A stretch of DNA of 64,000 nt from an uncultured Bacillus sp. (GCF_946478885.1 NZ_CAMLDX010000002.1:1-64000), one strand, 5' to 3'; positions 10,324 through 18,881 are shown, counted from the stretch's first letter. The notes: generated from the sequence alone by a model not told the origin. A program made the numbers and translations.

Positions 10324-10332
10324 TATCTTATG
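10324..10332 (-). promoter_or_regulatory. Possible SigK-type -10 element before the operon
   Basis: On the minus strand CATAAGATA matches the SigK -10 consensus CATANNNTA, about 70 nt upstream of the operon start. No convincing AC-type -35 lies 16-17 nt further upstream, so this is only a weak hint of mother-cell expression. Confidence 0.25.
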
Positions 10333-10417
10333 GGAATTTTTATATTTTTCTTGTGTGAGTATCCTTAAAAAATATTATTTTCTTTGTATTTTCTAATTTG
10401 CAAAAGGAGGAGCACGT

Positions 10418-10465
10418 ATTAAAATTCTATCGTATAGAAAGATGAGGAAGAACATAGATGAGTAA
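10418..10465 (+). CDS. Possible 15-codon leader peptide
   Basis: A strong AAAGGAGGAG site at 10403-10412 has no ATG/GTG/TTG at the right distance. ATT at 10418 is 7 nt downstream and opens a 15-codon frame whose TAA overlaps the start region of the next gene. ATT starts are rare. It could be a coupling leader or chance. Confidence 0.2.
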   Translation: MKILSYRKMRKNIDE

Positions 10466-11144
10466 CAAATTTCAAAAGCTTGAGTATATACAGTTTTATA
10501 AGGGAAGCGGTAAAATATACTGTCAAGTAGATGCACAGCACGCAACACCTCCGCTGTCGGATCTTTATACAGGAAAACTAGTAAAAGAAATAGTACTGCA
10601 GACGGAATGTGCCGGAATTATCAGCACTGTATCAAGAAGCATTGCCGATCTGAACCGAAAGAAAGACGGACATAACAATAGGGCCATCCAGCAATATCGA
10701 ATTGTCATGAAAGAGATCCTAGATCATTTAGGCATTCTGAATCATCAGCACCAAACTGTACTGAAACCATTTCTTCATCTGACGATCCATGGGATGAAGG
10801 ATGAACATTATGGTCCATTTGCAATTGAAATTGGCACTTTTAACGGCAAGTCCTGTTCTCGTAAGGTTAGGAAATGGTTTCAAAAAATCATTGGCTTAAA
10901 GGCGGGAGAAATCATGCCACAGATAAAAATCCGTTTTGATCAGTATTTTGTCGGGGATGAATCGATCGTATTCCACCGGCTTGGCGACGGATCGGGATAT
11001 CCTGGGTATGGATATCATTTTCATACTTTCCAAATTGAAATATCACGAACATTAAGAGAACAGCACCTCACTGAACTAGCCAAACTGCTTTCCTATGTGA
11101 TAAAAGCCTTCCAAACAGATATTGTTGCAGAGAAAGCGGAATAA
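10458..11144 (+). CDS. N-formylglutamate amidohydrolase-like protein
   Basis: The 228-residue protein follows the layout of the N-formylglutamate amidohydrolase family: DLYTGKLVKEI near residues 28-38, SRSIADLNR near 54-62, HLTIHGM near 106-112, IGTFNGKS near 123-130 and FQIEISRTLRE near 195-205. Family members are zinc hydrolases of amide bonds. Alignment by eye is good at these blocks, but the substrate is not predictable. It is divergent from the phosphonate/amide-ligase operon, sharing its 200-bp intergenic region, so it probably trims or matures the same product. The ATG is preceded by GAGGA 9 nt away and by an in-frame TAG. Confidence 0.6.
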   Translation: MSNKFQKLEYIQFYKGSGKIYCQVDAQHATPPLSDLYTGKLVKEIVLQTECAGIISTVSRSIADLNRKKDGHNNRAIQQYRIVMKEILDHLGILNHQHQTVLKPFLHLTIHGMKDEHYGPFAIEIGTFNGKSCSRKVRKWFQKIIGLKAGEIMPQIKIRFDQYFVGDESIVFHRLGDGSGYPGYGYHFHTFQIEISRTLREQHLTELAKLLSYVIKAFQTDIVAEKAE

Positions 11145-11190
11145 AAGTTGTTGTTATGTTCTATCATGTCAAACAGTTCTTATTCCGCTT
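11134..11190 (+). terminator. Terminator between convergent genes
   Basis: AAGCGGAATAA, which includes the stop codon of the amidohydrolase-like gene, pairs with TTATTCCGCTT 35 nt downstream, followed by CCGTTTTT. Confidence 0.5.
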
Positions 11191-11196
11191 CCGTTT

Positions 11197-12081
11197 TTAT
11201 TGGGAAGCCTCATCAATTATTTTCTTTACATATTTTGGTAATGTGAAAGCAGCCTGGAATACATGCTGATCAATATACTTTGTTTCTTGATCCTTTAGTC
11301 TGCTTAAATCAGCCTTAAGCGGATCCCACTTTTTCGAAGCAAGGGTAAAGCTCCAGATTCCACAAGGAAATAAAGGAATGGTAACGATATACGTATAGAC
11401 CAGCGGGAATAGGGACTTTACATTTCTCACGGTACGCTGCAAGGTCGAAATATTATAAAACGGTGAACCCGACTGAAATACGACCAATCCGTCGTCTGTA
11501 AGGCTGTCATACACATATTTATAAAATTCCGCAGTAAATAATTTAGCTCCCGGACCGACTGGATCAGGACGGTCGATAAGGAGAATATCATATTGCCGGC
11601 GCTGCTTTTGAATCCAATCCAGCCCATCATCATGAATCATGTTAAATCTTGGTTCATTTTCATAAATAGAGGCAGGAGTTAACCATTTTCGGCAAATTTC
11701 TGTAACCTTTGGGTCGAGTTCCACCACGTCAATCTGCTCAATCTCATGATACTTCATGGCCTCTCGTGCCGGTCCGCAGTCGCCTCCGCCTATCATCCCC
11801 ATCTTTTTAGGATTTGGGTGCGTGACAATTGGAATATGACTGATCATTTCATTGTAAATAAAACCTTCCCTCTGCGAAACTTGCGGGGTACCGTCCAATA
11901 TAAGCATTCTGCCAAATCCTTTTGAATCTACGATACTTATTTCCTGATAAGGAGATTTTTCATAATGCAGTAAGGATTGGATTTTATACCACTTTTCAAT
12001 GCGTGCATTTACAACATAATTCCGAATCCATAGTGCTCCGTTTTCTTTTTGAAATCCATAAAGAGAACGATCTTTTGCCAT
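11197..12081 (-). CDS. Spermidine synthase-like aminopropyltransferase
   Basis: Full-length polyamine aminopropyltransferase fold: an N-terminal beta domain (SPYQEISIVDSKGFGRMLILDG), a Rossmann domain with MIGGGDCGPAREAMKY, VVELDPKVTEI and LIDRPDPVGPGAKLF. Family members move the aminopropyl group of decarboxylated S-adenosylmethionine to putrescine. Two normally invariant segments differ: GGGDGG is GGGDCG, and the D(S/T)(T/S)DP catalytic segment is DRPDP, although the aspartates remain. That suggests a paralogue with a different amine acceptor. The start is ATG at 12081, six nt after AGGTG; the GTG at 12090 is too close to that site. It converges on the amidohydrolase-like gene. Confidence 0.8.
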   Translation of the reverse strand: MAKDRSLYGFQKENGALWIRNYVVNARIEKWYKIQSLLHYEKSPYQEISIVDSKGFGRMLILDGTPQVSQREGFIYNEMISHIPIVTHPNPKKMGMIGGGDCGPAREAMKYHEIEQIDVVELDPKVTEICRKWLTPASIYENEPRFNMIHDDGLDWIQKQRRQYDILLIDRPDPVGPGAKLFTAEFYKYVYDSLTDDGLVVFQSGSPFYNISTLQRTVRNVKSLFPLVYTYIVTIPLFPCGIWSFTLASKKWDPLKADLSRLKDQETKYIDQHVFQAAFTLPKYVKKIIDEASQ

Positions 12082-12181
12082 CTCTTTCACCTGCTTTATG
12101 TTGAAATCGTTATGAAATAAAATATGTAAATAACGATGGACCTGCTATAATGAGATAGTACAATTTCAGTTCGCAGAGGCA

Positions 12182-12234
12182 AAAAACTCCCGATCAAAAC
12201 AGCATATTCCGGCCATTTTTTATCGAGAGTTTTT
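12182..12234 (-). terminator. Terminator after the ZIP transporter gene
   Basis: AAAAACTCCCGAT pairs with ATCGAGAGTTTTT (one wobble) around a 27-nt loop. It lies just past the stop codon of the leftward ZIP gene. Confidence 0.6.
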
Positions 12235-12255
12235 ATGGAAAACCTAACTTCTTTC

Positions 12256-13065
12256 TTAAATAAATAATAAAAGGCTAATGGCCATTACTGCCATCCCACC
12301 AATTAATCCGTAAATTGACGTATGAGCCTCGTCGTATTTCTTTGCAGCAGGAAGTAATTCATCAAGCGAAATAAATACCATAATTCCCGCAACTGCAGCA
12401 AAAATGATGCCAAACATGATATTATTTAAAAACGGCATCAGGACTAAATAGGCTATAAAGGCTCCGATCGGTTCGGATAGCCCTGATAAAAAAGACAGTT
12501 TGAAGGCCTTTTTTTTGCTTCCCGTTGAAAAATAAACAGGCACAGAGACTGCGATACCTTCGGGAATATTATGGATGGCAATCGCTACTGCAATCGCAAT
12601 TCCCAGTGCCGGATCCTGAATAGCAGATGTAAAAGTGGCAATCCCTTCAGGGAAATTATGAATTCCAATAGCTAAAGCCGTAAAGTTCCCCATTTTCAAT
12701 AATGATTGATCTTTAACAGCGGATGCAGGCAGAGACATTTCTTCAATTTTCTTCAATTCATGTGGATTACTTTGCTTTGGAATGAATTTATCAATTAAGG
12801 CAATCAACACCATTCCGCCAAAAAAACCAATTACCGTTATCCAATAACCTTGAACATCCCCAAGTTCTCCTACCAAGGCATCTTTTGCTTTGTAAAAGAT
12901 TTCAATCATCGAAACATAAATCATAACACCAGCTGAAAACCCAAGAGCCAATGATAAAAATTTTGTATTTGTTGTAGAAGCGAAAAAAGCAAGCACACTT
13001 CCGATTCCGGTTGCAAGACCCGCCAATAAAGTTAAGCCTAAGGCAATCAATACATTTGAATCCAT
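12256..13065 (-). CDS. zupT: ZIP family metal transporter (ZupT-like)
   Basis: This 269-residue membrane protein has about eight hydrophobic segments and the two ZIP signature motifs HNFPEG and HNIPEG, whose His and Glu line the metal site. ZupT-type proteins import zinc and other divalent cations. The loop between the third and fourth segments (about residues 95-120) is charged but not His-rich. The start follows AAGGAGGAAGG. It is a single gene, divergent from a LysR regulator with 354 bp between them; control of one by the other is possible but unproven. Confidence 0.9.
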   Translation of the reverse strand: MDSNVLIALGLTLLAGLATGIGSVLAFFASTTNTKFLSLALGFSAGVMIYVSMIEIFYKAKDALVGELGDVQGYWITVIGFFGGMVLIALIDKFIPKQSNPHELKKIEEMSLPASAVKDQSLLKMGNFTALAIGIHNFPEGIATFTSAIQDPALGIAIAVAIAIHNIPEGIAVSVPVYFSTGSKKKAFKLSFLSGLSEPIGAFIAYLVLMPFLNNIMFGIIFAAVAGIMVFISLDELLPAAKKYDEAHTSIYGLIGGMAVMAISLLLFI

Positions 13066-13419
13066 CTTTCCTTCCTCCTTAAGAACTCTTCTATGAAAAT
13101 TGCAATGACCTGTATATTCAATAAAAATCTTTTATTTCCCTTTGCAAAAAAATTGGTATAGTACAACTTTTCATATAAAAATTTTTCTATCCAATTATAT
13201 GTTTCAAAATAAAAAAGTTTCTTATGGTAAATATTTTAATTCAATGTAAACAAAATAAGCAACATAAAAACACTGTCAACGATCGGTGCAATCGTTTTCA
13301 TTTGAGTTAAACTATGTTATTTTAATATTGAAAAAGTTTTTCCGTAAGACTATCATTAATTAATTCTTCATGAATAAGTGGCATATTCGTTTCTAAATTA
13401 TTTCGAGGGAGAGAAAGAC
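13066..13419. other. Intergenic region, divergent promoters
   Basis: This AT-rich stretch between the ZIP gene and the LysR gene must hold both promoters. I see no clear operator palindrome, RNA element or small gene in it. Confidence 0.4.
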
Positions 13420-14319
13420 TTGGATAACGAACAGCTTTTAACTTTTATTGCTGTATCTGAATTAAAAAATTATTCTCGTGCAGCTGATCATTTAAATGTA
13501 ACACAACCGGCGGTCACTGCGAGGATACAAAAATTAGAAATGGAATTAGAGTGTAAATTATTTAATCGTAATGGAAAAAAGATTATTTTAACAGAGGAAG
13601 GAAGGGTTCTGCTCCCCTTTGCCAGAAAAATCATCAATTACATGAATGAAGTAAAACAAACGATTGATTTATTAAAAGTGCCTGCGTTATCTATCGGACT
13701 CTCACCTGCCATCTCTGTTTCTCTTGTATTTGAAGTATTATCACCAATACGGGAGAAACATGACCTGTTATTTGATATTATCGAGGCTGAGGATTCAATG
13801 GAAATTTCAAGACTTATCGCGGAAGGTCAAATTGACATTGGTTTTATTCGTAATGTCGTACCATTTACCAATCTGCAGTCAAAAAAAATATTCCACGAAA
13901 AACTTAAATTTATTGTAAGCAAGAAACATGAGTTAGCGCAAAAAGATGAAATTCTTTTAAAGGATTTAGCTGGGCAGACGATGATTTGTTACCGCAGGCA
14001 AACACCGATTGCTATTAGAATTGATGAAAAATTGGTAGGAGTAGAAAATCTGCAGCGTATTGAGGTCGGCGGGTTTGAAATGGTGAAATTAATGGTGAAA
14101 AATAATTGGGGATTCGGTATTATTCCAGAGTTGGCGTTAGGAATGAATAAGAGTTCGATTGAAAAGGATTTTTTGATTATTCCATTCCCTGAATTTGAAA
14201 ATCTAACTTTCGATGTTTCAGGAATTTACAAAAAGGAATCTCCTAAATTGGAAAATATCCTGAAGCTGCTGCATTCTTTTGAAACAATATTGAAATCACT
14301 ACGTTCTTCTCGAAAATAG
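13420..14319 (+). CDS. LysR family transcriptional regulator
   Basis: The N-terminal winged helix-turn-helix has the LysR pattern (NEQLLTFIAVSELKNYSRAA, VTQPAVTARIQKLE, KLFNRNGKKIILTEEG). The remaining 200 residues form the effector-binding domain. The frame is open to ATG 13378, but TTG at 13420, just after GAGGGAGAG, gives the usual LysR N-terminus and 299 residues, so it is preferred. It lies near, but not adjacent to, the aromatic-degradation pair at 15-17 kb and is divergent from the ZIP gene. The target and effector are unknown. Confidence 0.88.
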   Translation: MDNEQLLTFIAVSELKNYSRAADHLNVTQPAVTARIQKLEMELECKLFNRNGKKIILTEEGRVLLPFARKIINYMNEVKQTIDLLKVPALSIGLSPAISVSLVFEVLSPIREKHDLLFDIIEAEDSMEISRLIAEGQIDIGFIRNVVPFTNLQSKKIFHEKLKFIVSKKHELAQKDEILLKDLAGQTMICYRRQTPIAIRIDEKLVGVENLQRIEVGGFEMVKLMVKNNWGFGIIPELALGMNKSSIEKDFLIIPFPEFENLTFDVSGIYKKESPKLENILKLLHSFETILKSLRSSRK

Positions 14320-14367
14320 ATGATTTGAGTAAGTTTATATCATCATATGCATACATATCAGAAACAA

Positions 14368-14476
14368 GGAGTTGACTCAAAAGGTGCAGGCATCCACTCC
14401 AGTATACAAAGCAAGACAAAAATACTGGTATCATAAGCTTGAGACTTTTGCTTTTGGGACAGCTCCTGTATTTTTA
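14368..14476 (+). repeat. Nested-stem intergenic repeat, copy C
   Basis: The outer stem pairs GGAGTTGACTCAAAAG with CTTTTGGGACAGCTCC, with wobbles. The inner stem pairs CCAGTAT (14399) with ATACTGG (14422). It shares CAGGCATCCAC with the copy at 58.1 kb and a right end TGCTTTTGGGACAGC with the other copies. It lies 49 bp after the LysR stop and probably acts as its terminator (TGTATTTTTA follows). Confidence 0.55.
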
Positions 14477-14686
14477 CTTTAGCATGCATTTATGTTCAGA
14501 GTATCCCTTTGAAAAATTAGTACTTTTCAGGTTAAATGACATGATTAATGCAGTTAAAGTGTTATTTTGACTAGTTTTGTCAGAAAGGTTGATTTTAAAA
14601 AAAGATCCTTTAAAATAATATTAAGAGATTGTGAATTTATTGTAAAAATTCCATTATATCTCTTGACAGAAAAGGAGGTACCTGGT

Positions 14687-14959
14687 ATGACAATTCTAGA
14701 ATATTGTGGCAAAATGGAAAGTTCTGTTCTCCAGTTTATTTTTACTTTAACTGAAGAAATTCGAAAAAAAATCGAACAGAAGAAATTATTTTATAAAGAA
14801 CAAATCATCCGCTATGCAGCCAATCAAATTGATTTCTTCTTTAAAGGGTTTCAAACGAAGGCAGCCTTGATCGCAGCTTACAAAAACGAGGTTAATAATA
14901 CGATTATGTTTAAAATAAGACAGATGACAAAGGAGTTTAATATCCTTCAATGCGTATAA
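14687..14959 (+). CDS. Hypothetical 90-residue protein
   Basis: I do not recognise this protein. The frame is open upstream, but a strong AAAGGAGGT at 14671-14679 points to ATG 14687, giving 90 residues. It is largely helical and basic, with EEIRKKIEQKKLFYKEQII in the middle and no membrane segment or signal peptide. It ends before a strong bidirectional terminator and is not in an operon with the aromatic genes, which lie on the other strand. Confidence 0.6.
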   Translation: MTILEYCGKMESSVLQFIFTLTEEIRKKIEQKKLFYKEQIIRYAANQIDFFFKGFQTKAALIAAYKNEVNNTIMFKIRQMTKEFNILQCV

Positions 14960-14974
14960 ATAAATCCTCTATAT

Positions 14975-15021
14975 AAAAGAGAACTTTCTTCGTAATCTAT
15001 GATAAAAGAAAGTTCTCTTTT
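14975..15021. terminator. Bidirectional terminator
   Basis: AAAAGAGAACTTTCTT pairs perfectly with AAGAAAGTTCTCTTTT and is followed by more T on the plus strand. It serves the 90-residue gene and the convergent ACMSD-like gene. Confidence 0.8.
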
Positions 15022-15026
15022 TTTAT

Positions 15027-16067
15027 TTATTTAACAGCAACTTTTTTAGTGAAGTCTTCTTTCTTAAGGCCAAGGAATTTAATTGCATTTTCCCCAAGCA
15101 TTTTTTTTCTTTCTTCTTCGGTCAAGTTCTCCATCCTATCAACAACTTTCCCAGATGGAACTTCACGCAATACGAATGGATAATCGGAACCAGCAATTAA
15201 TTTATCTGTACCGAATTTGTCAATCATAAATTGGAGGTTTTGTGGATCATAAACCAGAGTATCAAAGTAAAACTTGTGCGCATAATGACTTGGTTTTTGT
15301 TCTGTTTTACGAATATGTGGCCATGATTCCCAAGCCTGATCGATTCGAGCCAATACATAAGGGAATGAGCCGCCACCATGTGCAAAGCACAATTTTAAGT
15401 TTGGATATCTGTCCAAAATACCACTGTAAATGACGCTCGCTGCAGCCAATGCTGTTTCGGAAGGCATGCCGATCGCGTACATAAAGTTGTGTCTCGGCAT
15501 TCTTTCTTGTCCAACGGTTGCCCATGGATGAACAAAAATAGGAACATCCATTTTCGCAGCAGCTTCTAAAAATTTTTGGATTTCGGGTTCATCGAAGTTT
15601 TGACCGTTGACATTACTGCCGACTTCAATTCCTATTAATCCTAATTTTTGGATGCATCTATTCATTTCAGAAATGGCTATATTAGCATTCTGCAGCGGTA
15701 CCGTTCCCAAACCTGCAAAACGGTTAGGATACTCCTTTACAACAGAAGCGATGAAATCATTTTGCACTTGGGATAATTCTAGACACTTTTCTGCATCTGC
15801 CCAATACGTGAATGTTACGGGAATTGGTGAAAGAACTTGAACGTCAATTCCCTCCTCATCCATTTGTTCGATACGCTTTTTTATATCCCAAGCATAACAG
15901 TCTATTTTCCGGAATAAACTACCGTTACGATAAATTTCAGCACCACACTCGCATGTATGCTTTAAAGTTGGAAATCTTTCATCCCCATATTTTGCAGCTA
16001 AATCAGGAAAATCCTCCGGAATGATATGTGTATGAAAATCCACACGAAAGTGTCTTTCTTCGGCCAT
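15027..16067 (-). CDS. Amidohydrolase-family decarboxylase (ACMSD-like)
   Basis: This TIM-barrel protein resembles 2-amino-3-carboxymuconate-6-semialdehyde decarboxylase. The N-terminal metal pair is in DFHTHIIPE, followed by FVHPWATVG, the AHGGGSFPY histidine segment and a C-terminal metal aspartate in AGSDYPF. The length of 346 is usual. The family non-oxidatively decarboxylates, or sometimes hydrates or hydrolyses, products of aromatic ring cleavage. It lies 24 nt behind an extradiol dioxygenase on the same strand and has its own GGGGAGG site. The pair therefore looks like ring cleavage followed by decarboxylation, as in 3-hydroxyanthranilate-type pathways; the exact substrate is inferred only. 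Confidence 0.85.
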   Translation of the reverse strand: MAEERHFRVDFHTHIIPEDFPDLAAKYGDERFPTLKHTCECGAEIYRNGSLFRKIDCYAWDIKKRIEQMDEEGIDVQVLSPIPVTFTYWADAEKCLELSQVQNDFIASVVKEYPNRFAGLGTVPLQNANIAISEMNRCIQKLGLIGIEVGSNVNGQNFDEPEIQKFLEAAAKMDVPIFVHPWATVGQERMPRHNFMYAIGMPSETALAAASVIYSGILDRYPNLKLCFAHGGGSFPYVLARIDQAWESWPHIRKTEQKPSHYAHKFYFDTLVYDPQNLQFMIDKFGTDKLIAGSDYPFVLREVPSGKVVDRMENLTEEERKKMLGENAIKFLGLKKEDFTKKVAVK

Positions 16068-16091
16068 TTAAATGCCTCCCCAAATACTCTA

Positions 16092-17006
16092 TTAATTTTT
16101 TATTTTTTCTTGTTCATCAACGAGTAATTTACCTTTTTCTCCCCAACCGGGATTTGGTGTACCACCCCATTCATCAAGAGTATACATGGTTGGTTCTAAG
16201 CGGCGGGTTTCCCTTGGATTTTCTTCAGGAAATTCTTCCATCCCTTGACTGTACTCAATTGTTAATCCGTCCGGATCGGCAAAGTATAAGAAGATACTAC
16301 CTGAAGGATGGTGTTTTCCTGGTCCAAATAGAATCGGAACATTAGCTTTTTTTAAGCGATTCACTTGAATACCAACATCATCAACACGTTCTGCCTGATA
16401 AGCCAGATGATTTAATTTATTTTCCTTTCCTTTTGTTAAAGCAAAGTCATGGTGAAATGGGGATGGGAATGCTCTCATCCATGCCCAGCTTGTTTCTTTA
16501 CCCATACTATCTGAGACTTTAAAGTTTAATGTATTGGTAAAAAGATCAACTAATTCATCAAATTTGTTTGTTTCATACACAACGTGAAGGAATCTTGTGA
16601 TTCTTGCTGTTTTAGGTTGAAATGGTGTACCCATCTGCAGCATTTCAACATAGAATTCATATGTTACACCTAAAATCGGGTCTTTGAATCGTAATGTTCG
16701 TCCTTGAGCTAGTTGTTGTGTTTCTTCTTTCCTTAATTCAACAGGATCTAAGCCTTTTTCAGTTAAATAATCAAATACCCCTTGAAACTGCTCCGATTTT
16801 TCAAGCTCATATGCAACTCTAATCAAGCCTGCTTCTTCTCCCTGCTGAAGGATTAAATTGTGATGATCGTGGCTGCTCCGAAGGTATGCGGTTTCATTTT
16901 CACGTTCAACAAATTGCATGCCGACGGTATTTTCATAGAAGTCAATTGATTTGTTAAGATTAGTGACGCTCAGTACTACGTATCCTAGCTTTTTATAACG
17001 AATCAT
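16092..17006 (-). CDS. Type I extradiol dioxygenase (VOC superfamily)
   Basis: There are two tandem VOC domains (residues about 5-120 and 135-255). The second keeps the metal triad as His in FLHVVYET, His in LNHLAYQA and Glu in TIEYSQG. It should cleave a catechol or aminophenol ring, with the neighbouring ACMSD-like protein acting on the product. A tail of about 45 residues (rich in E, P and W) follows the second domain. The start is preceded by CAGGGGGTGG. No ferredoxin or ring-hydroxylating enzyme is present nearby, so the pathway is incomplete in this window. Confidence 0.85.
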   Translation of the reverse strand: MIRYKKLGYVVLSVTNLNKSIDFYENTVGMQFVERENETAYLRSSHDHHNLILQQGEEAGLIRVAYELEKSEQFQGVFDYLTEKGLDPVELRKEETQQLAQGRTLRFKDPILGVTYEFYVEMLQMGTPFQPKTARITRFLHVVYETNKFDELVDLFTNTLNFKVSDSMGKETSWAWMRAFPSPFHHDFALTKGKENKLNHLAYQAERVDDVGIQVNRLKKANVPILFGPGKHHPSGSIFLYFADPDGLTIEYSQGMEEFPEENPRETRRLEPTMYTLDEWGGTPNPGWGEKGKLLVDEQEKIKN

Positions 17007-17330
17007 GTGCCACCCCCCTGTAGCATTAGTGAATTGTTTGAATATATATTTAATTTAGCTTACTAGGAAAAGAATGTCTAATCACATATTTTTTGGATTT
17101 GCACAGTGTTTAGAAGATTATTTTTAGTATTTTACAATATCATTGTGTTGTTTATATCCTTCCTTTTATTTTAGGTATCCCAATTGTTTGATAATACTCC
17201 TTTTGCTTTGCTCAGTACACTCTTTGTTAGTTAATTATTATTTATGAAGACAAAATAAAACACTAGTTATATGAAATAAAATCTTGTATGATGAAGAAAT
17301 GAGTATATGTTTAAAGTGAGGAAATGATGA
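17007..17330. other. Intergenic region, divergent promoters
   Basis: AT-rich spacer between the dioxygenase and the ABC-F gene. I see no hairpin, repeat or small gene in it; the promoters of both genes must lie here. Confidence 0.4.
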
Positions 17331-18881
17331 ATGAGTTTATTAACTGTAGAAAAACTGAGCCATACATTTGGTGATCGGGTCCTTTTTAAGGATGTTTCCT
17401 TCCGCCTTTTGGCCGAAGACCATGTAGGTTTAGTTGGGGCCAATGGCGTTGGAAAGTCAACTTTAATGAATATTATCACCAAACAATTAATCCATGACAA
17501 CGGTAAGGTGGAATGGACACCAAATGTTCATTATGGATATCTGGATCAGCATACCGTATTAACTTCGGGAAAAACCATGCGTGATGTTTTAAAGGACGCC
17601 TTTCTTCCGCTTTATGAACAAGAAAGCGAATTAAATGATGTGACATCTAAAATGGCTGATGCGTCACCCGAGGAATTGGAAAAACTGCTTGAAAGAATGG
17701 GTGAGATTCAGGACAGCCTTGATGCCGGAGGGTTCTATTCGCTGGATATAAAAATTGATGAAGCAGCTAGAGGCCTTGGATTAGATGCAATTGGCCTTGA
17801 TCGTGATGTCTCTGCCTTAAGCGGCGGTCAGAGAACAAAAGTATTACTTGCTAAATTATTATTGGAACAGCCGCAAGTACTGCTCTTAGATGAACCGACG
17901 AACTATTTGGATGAAGAACACATCCATTGGCTTACTTCCTACTTAAAGGAGTATCCACACGCTTTTATTTTGATTTCCCATGATACCGAATTTATGAATC
18001 AAGTGTCGAATGTCATTTTTCATTTGGAATTTTCAAAATTGACCCGCTATACGGCCAGTTATGAAAAATTCCAGGAGCTTGCTGAGATCAATAAAAATCA
18101 GCATATAAACGCATATGAAAAGCAACGGGAATTTATTAAAAAACAAGAAGACTTTATTGCCAAAAACAAAGCGAGATATTCAACAACGGGTCGGGCGAAA
18201 TCTCGGCAAAAGCAGTTGGATCGCCTTGAAAGAATTGATCGTCCTGAAACAGCGATTAAGCCGACATTTGAATTTAAAGAATCACGCGGCAGTTCCCGTT
18301 ATGTGTTTGAAGGAATAGACTTTGAGATCGGTTATACACACCCACTATTGCCAAAAATGTCTATCACGATTGAGAGAGGTGAAAAAATTGCCATTGTGGG
18401 CTGCAACGGTGTCGGGAAGTCAACGTTATTAAAAACGATGTTAGGAAAGATCCCTCCAATAAGCGGAAAAATTGAACGAGGTGATTTTCTTTATCCTTCT
18501 TACTTTGAACAAGAGGTGAAAGCAGAAAATATTACTCCAATTGAGGATGTATGGAATGCTTTTCCTTCCCTTGATCAGCATCAGGTTAGGGCAGCACTGG
18601 CTCGCTGCGGATTAAAAAATGAACATATTTCCCGTTCTTTGAACCAGTTAAGCGGTGGCGAGCAAGCAAAGGTTCGATTATGCAAGCTATTAATGGATGA
18701 AAGCAACTGGCTCCTCTTTGATGAGCCGACAAACCATCTCGATGTAGATGCAAAGGCGGAATTGCAGCGCGCGCTAAAAGCTTATAAAGGAACGGTTGTT
18801 CTGGTATGCCATGAGCCTGAATTTTATGAAGGCTGGGTTACAAAAGTATGGAATGTAGAAGAATGGTCAAACAGGAGTTAG
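17331..18881 (+). CDS. ABC-F family ATPase (YfmM-like)
   Basis: It has two ABC ATPase domains in one chain without membrane segments: Walker A GANGVGKST (about 35-43) and GCNGVGKST (about 360-368), signatures LSGGQRTKVLLA and LSGGEQAKVRLC, and Walker B LLLDEPTN and LLFDEPTN. The linker at about 245-320 is the charged interdomain (P-site tRNA interaction) helix pair. The length of 516 fits the YfmM group of Bacillus ABC-F proteins, which act on the ribosome rather than in transport. No leader attenuator is visible, so an inducible antibiotic-resistance role is not indicated. The start follows GTGAGGAAATG. Confidence 0.88.
   Translation: MSLLTVEKLSHTFGDRVLFKDVSFRLLAEDHVGLVGANGVGKSTLMNIITKQLIHDNGKVEWTPNVHYGYLDQHTVLTSGKTMRDVLKDAFLPLYEQESELNDVTSKMADASPEELEKLLERMGEIQDSLDAGGFYSLDIKIDEAARGLGLDAIGLDRDVSALSGGQRTKVLLAKLLLEQPQVLLLDEPTNYLDEEHIHWLTSYLKEYPHAFILISHDTEFMNQVSNVIFHLEFSKLTRYTASYEKFQELAEINKNQHINAYEKQREFIKKQEDFIAKNKARYSTTGRAKSRQKQLDRLERIDRPETAIKPTFEFKESRGSSRYVFEGIDFEIGYTHPLLPKMSITIERGEKIAIVGCNGVGKSTLLKTMLGKIPPISGKIERGDFLYPSYFEQEVKAENITPIEDVWNAFPSLDQHQVRAALARCGLKNEHISRSLNQLSGGEQAKVRLCKLLMDESNWLLFDEPTNHLDVDAKAELQRALKAYKGTVVLVCHEPEFYEGWVTKVWNVEEWSNRS

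Noticed and set aside
17331..18881. ABC-F protein as an antibiotic-resistance determinant
   Set aside because: No attenuating leader is seen upstream, and the sequence resembles the housekeeping YfmM group.
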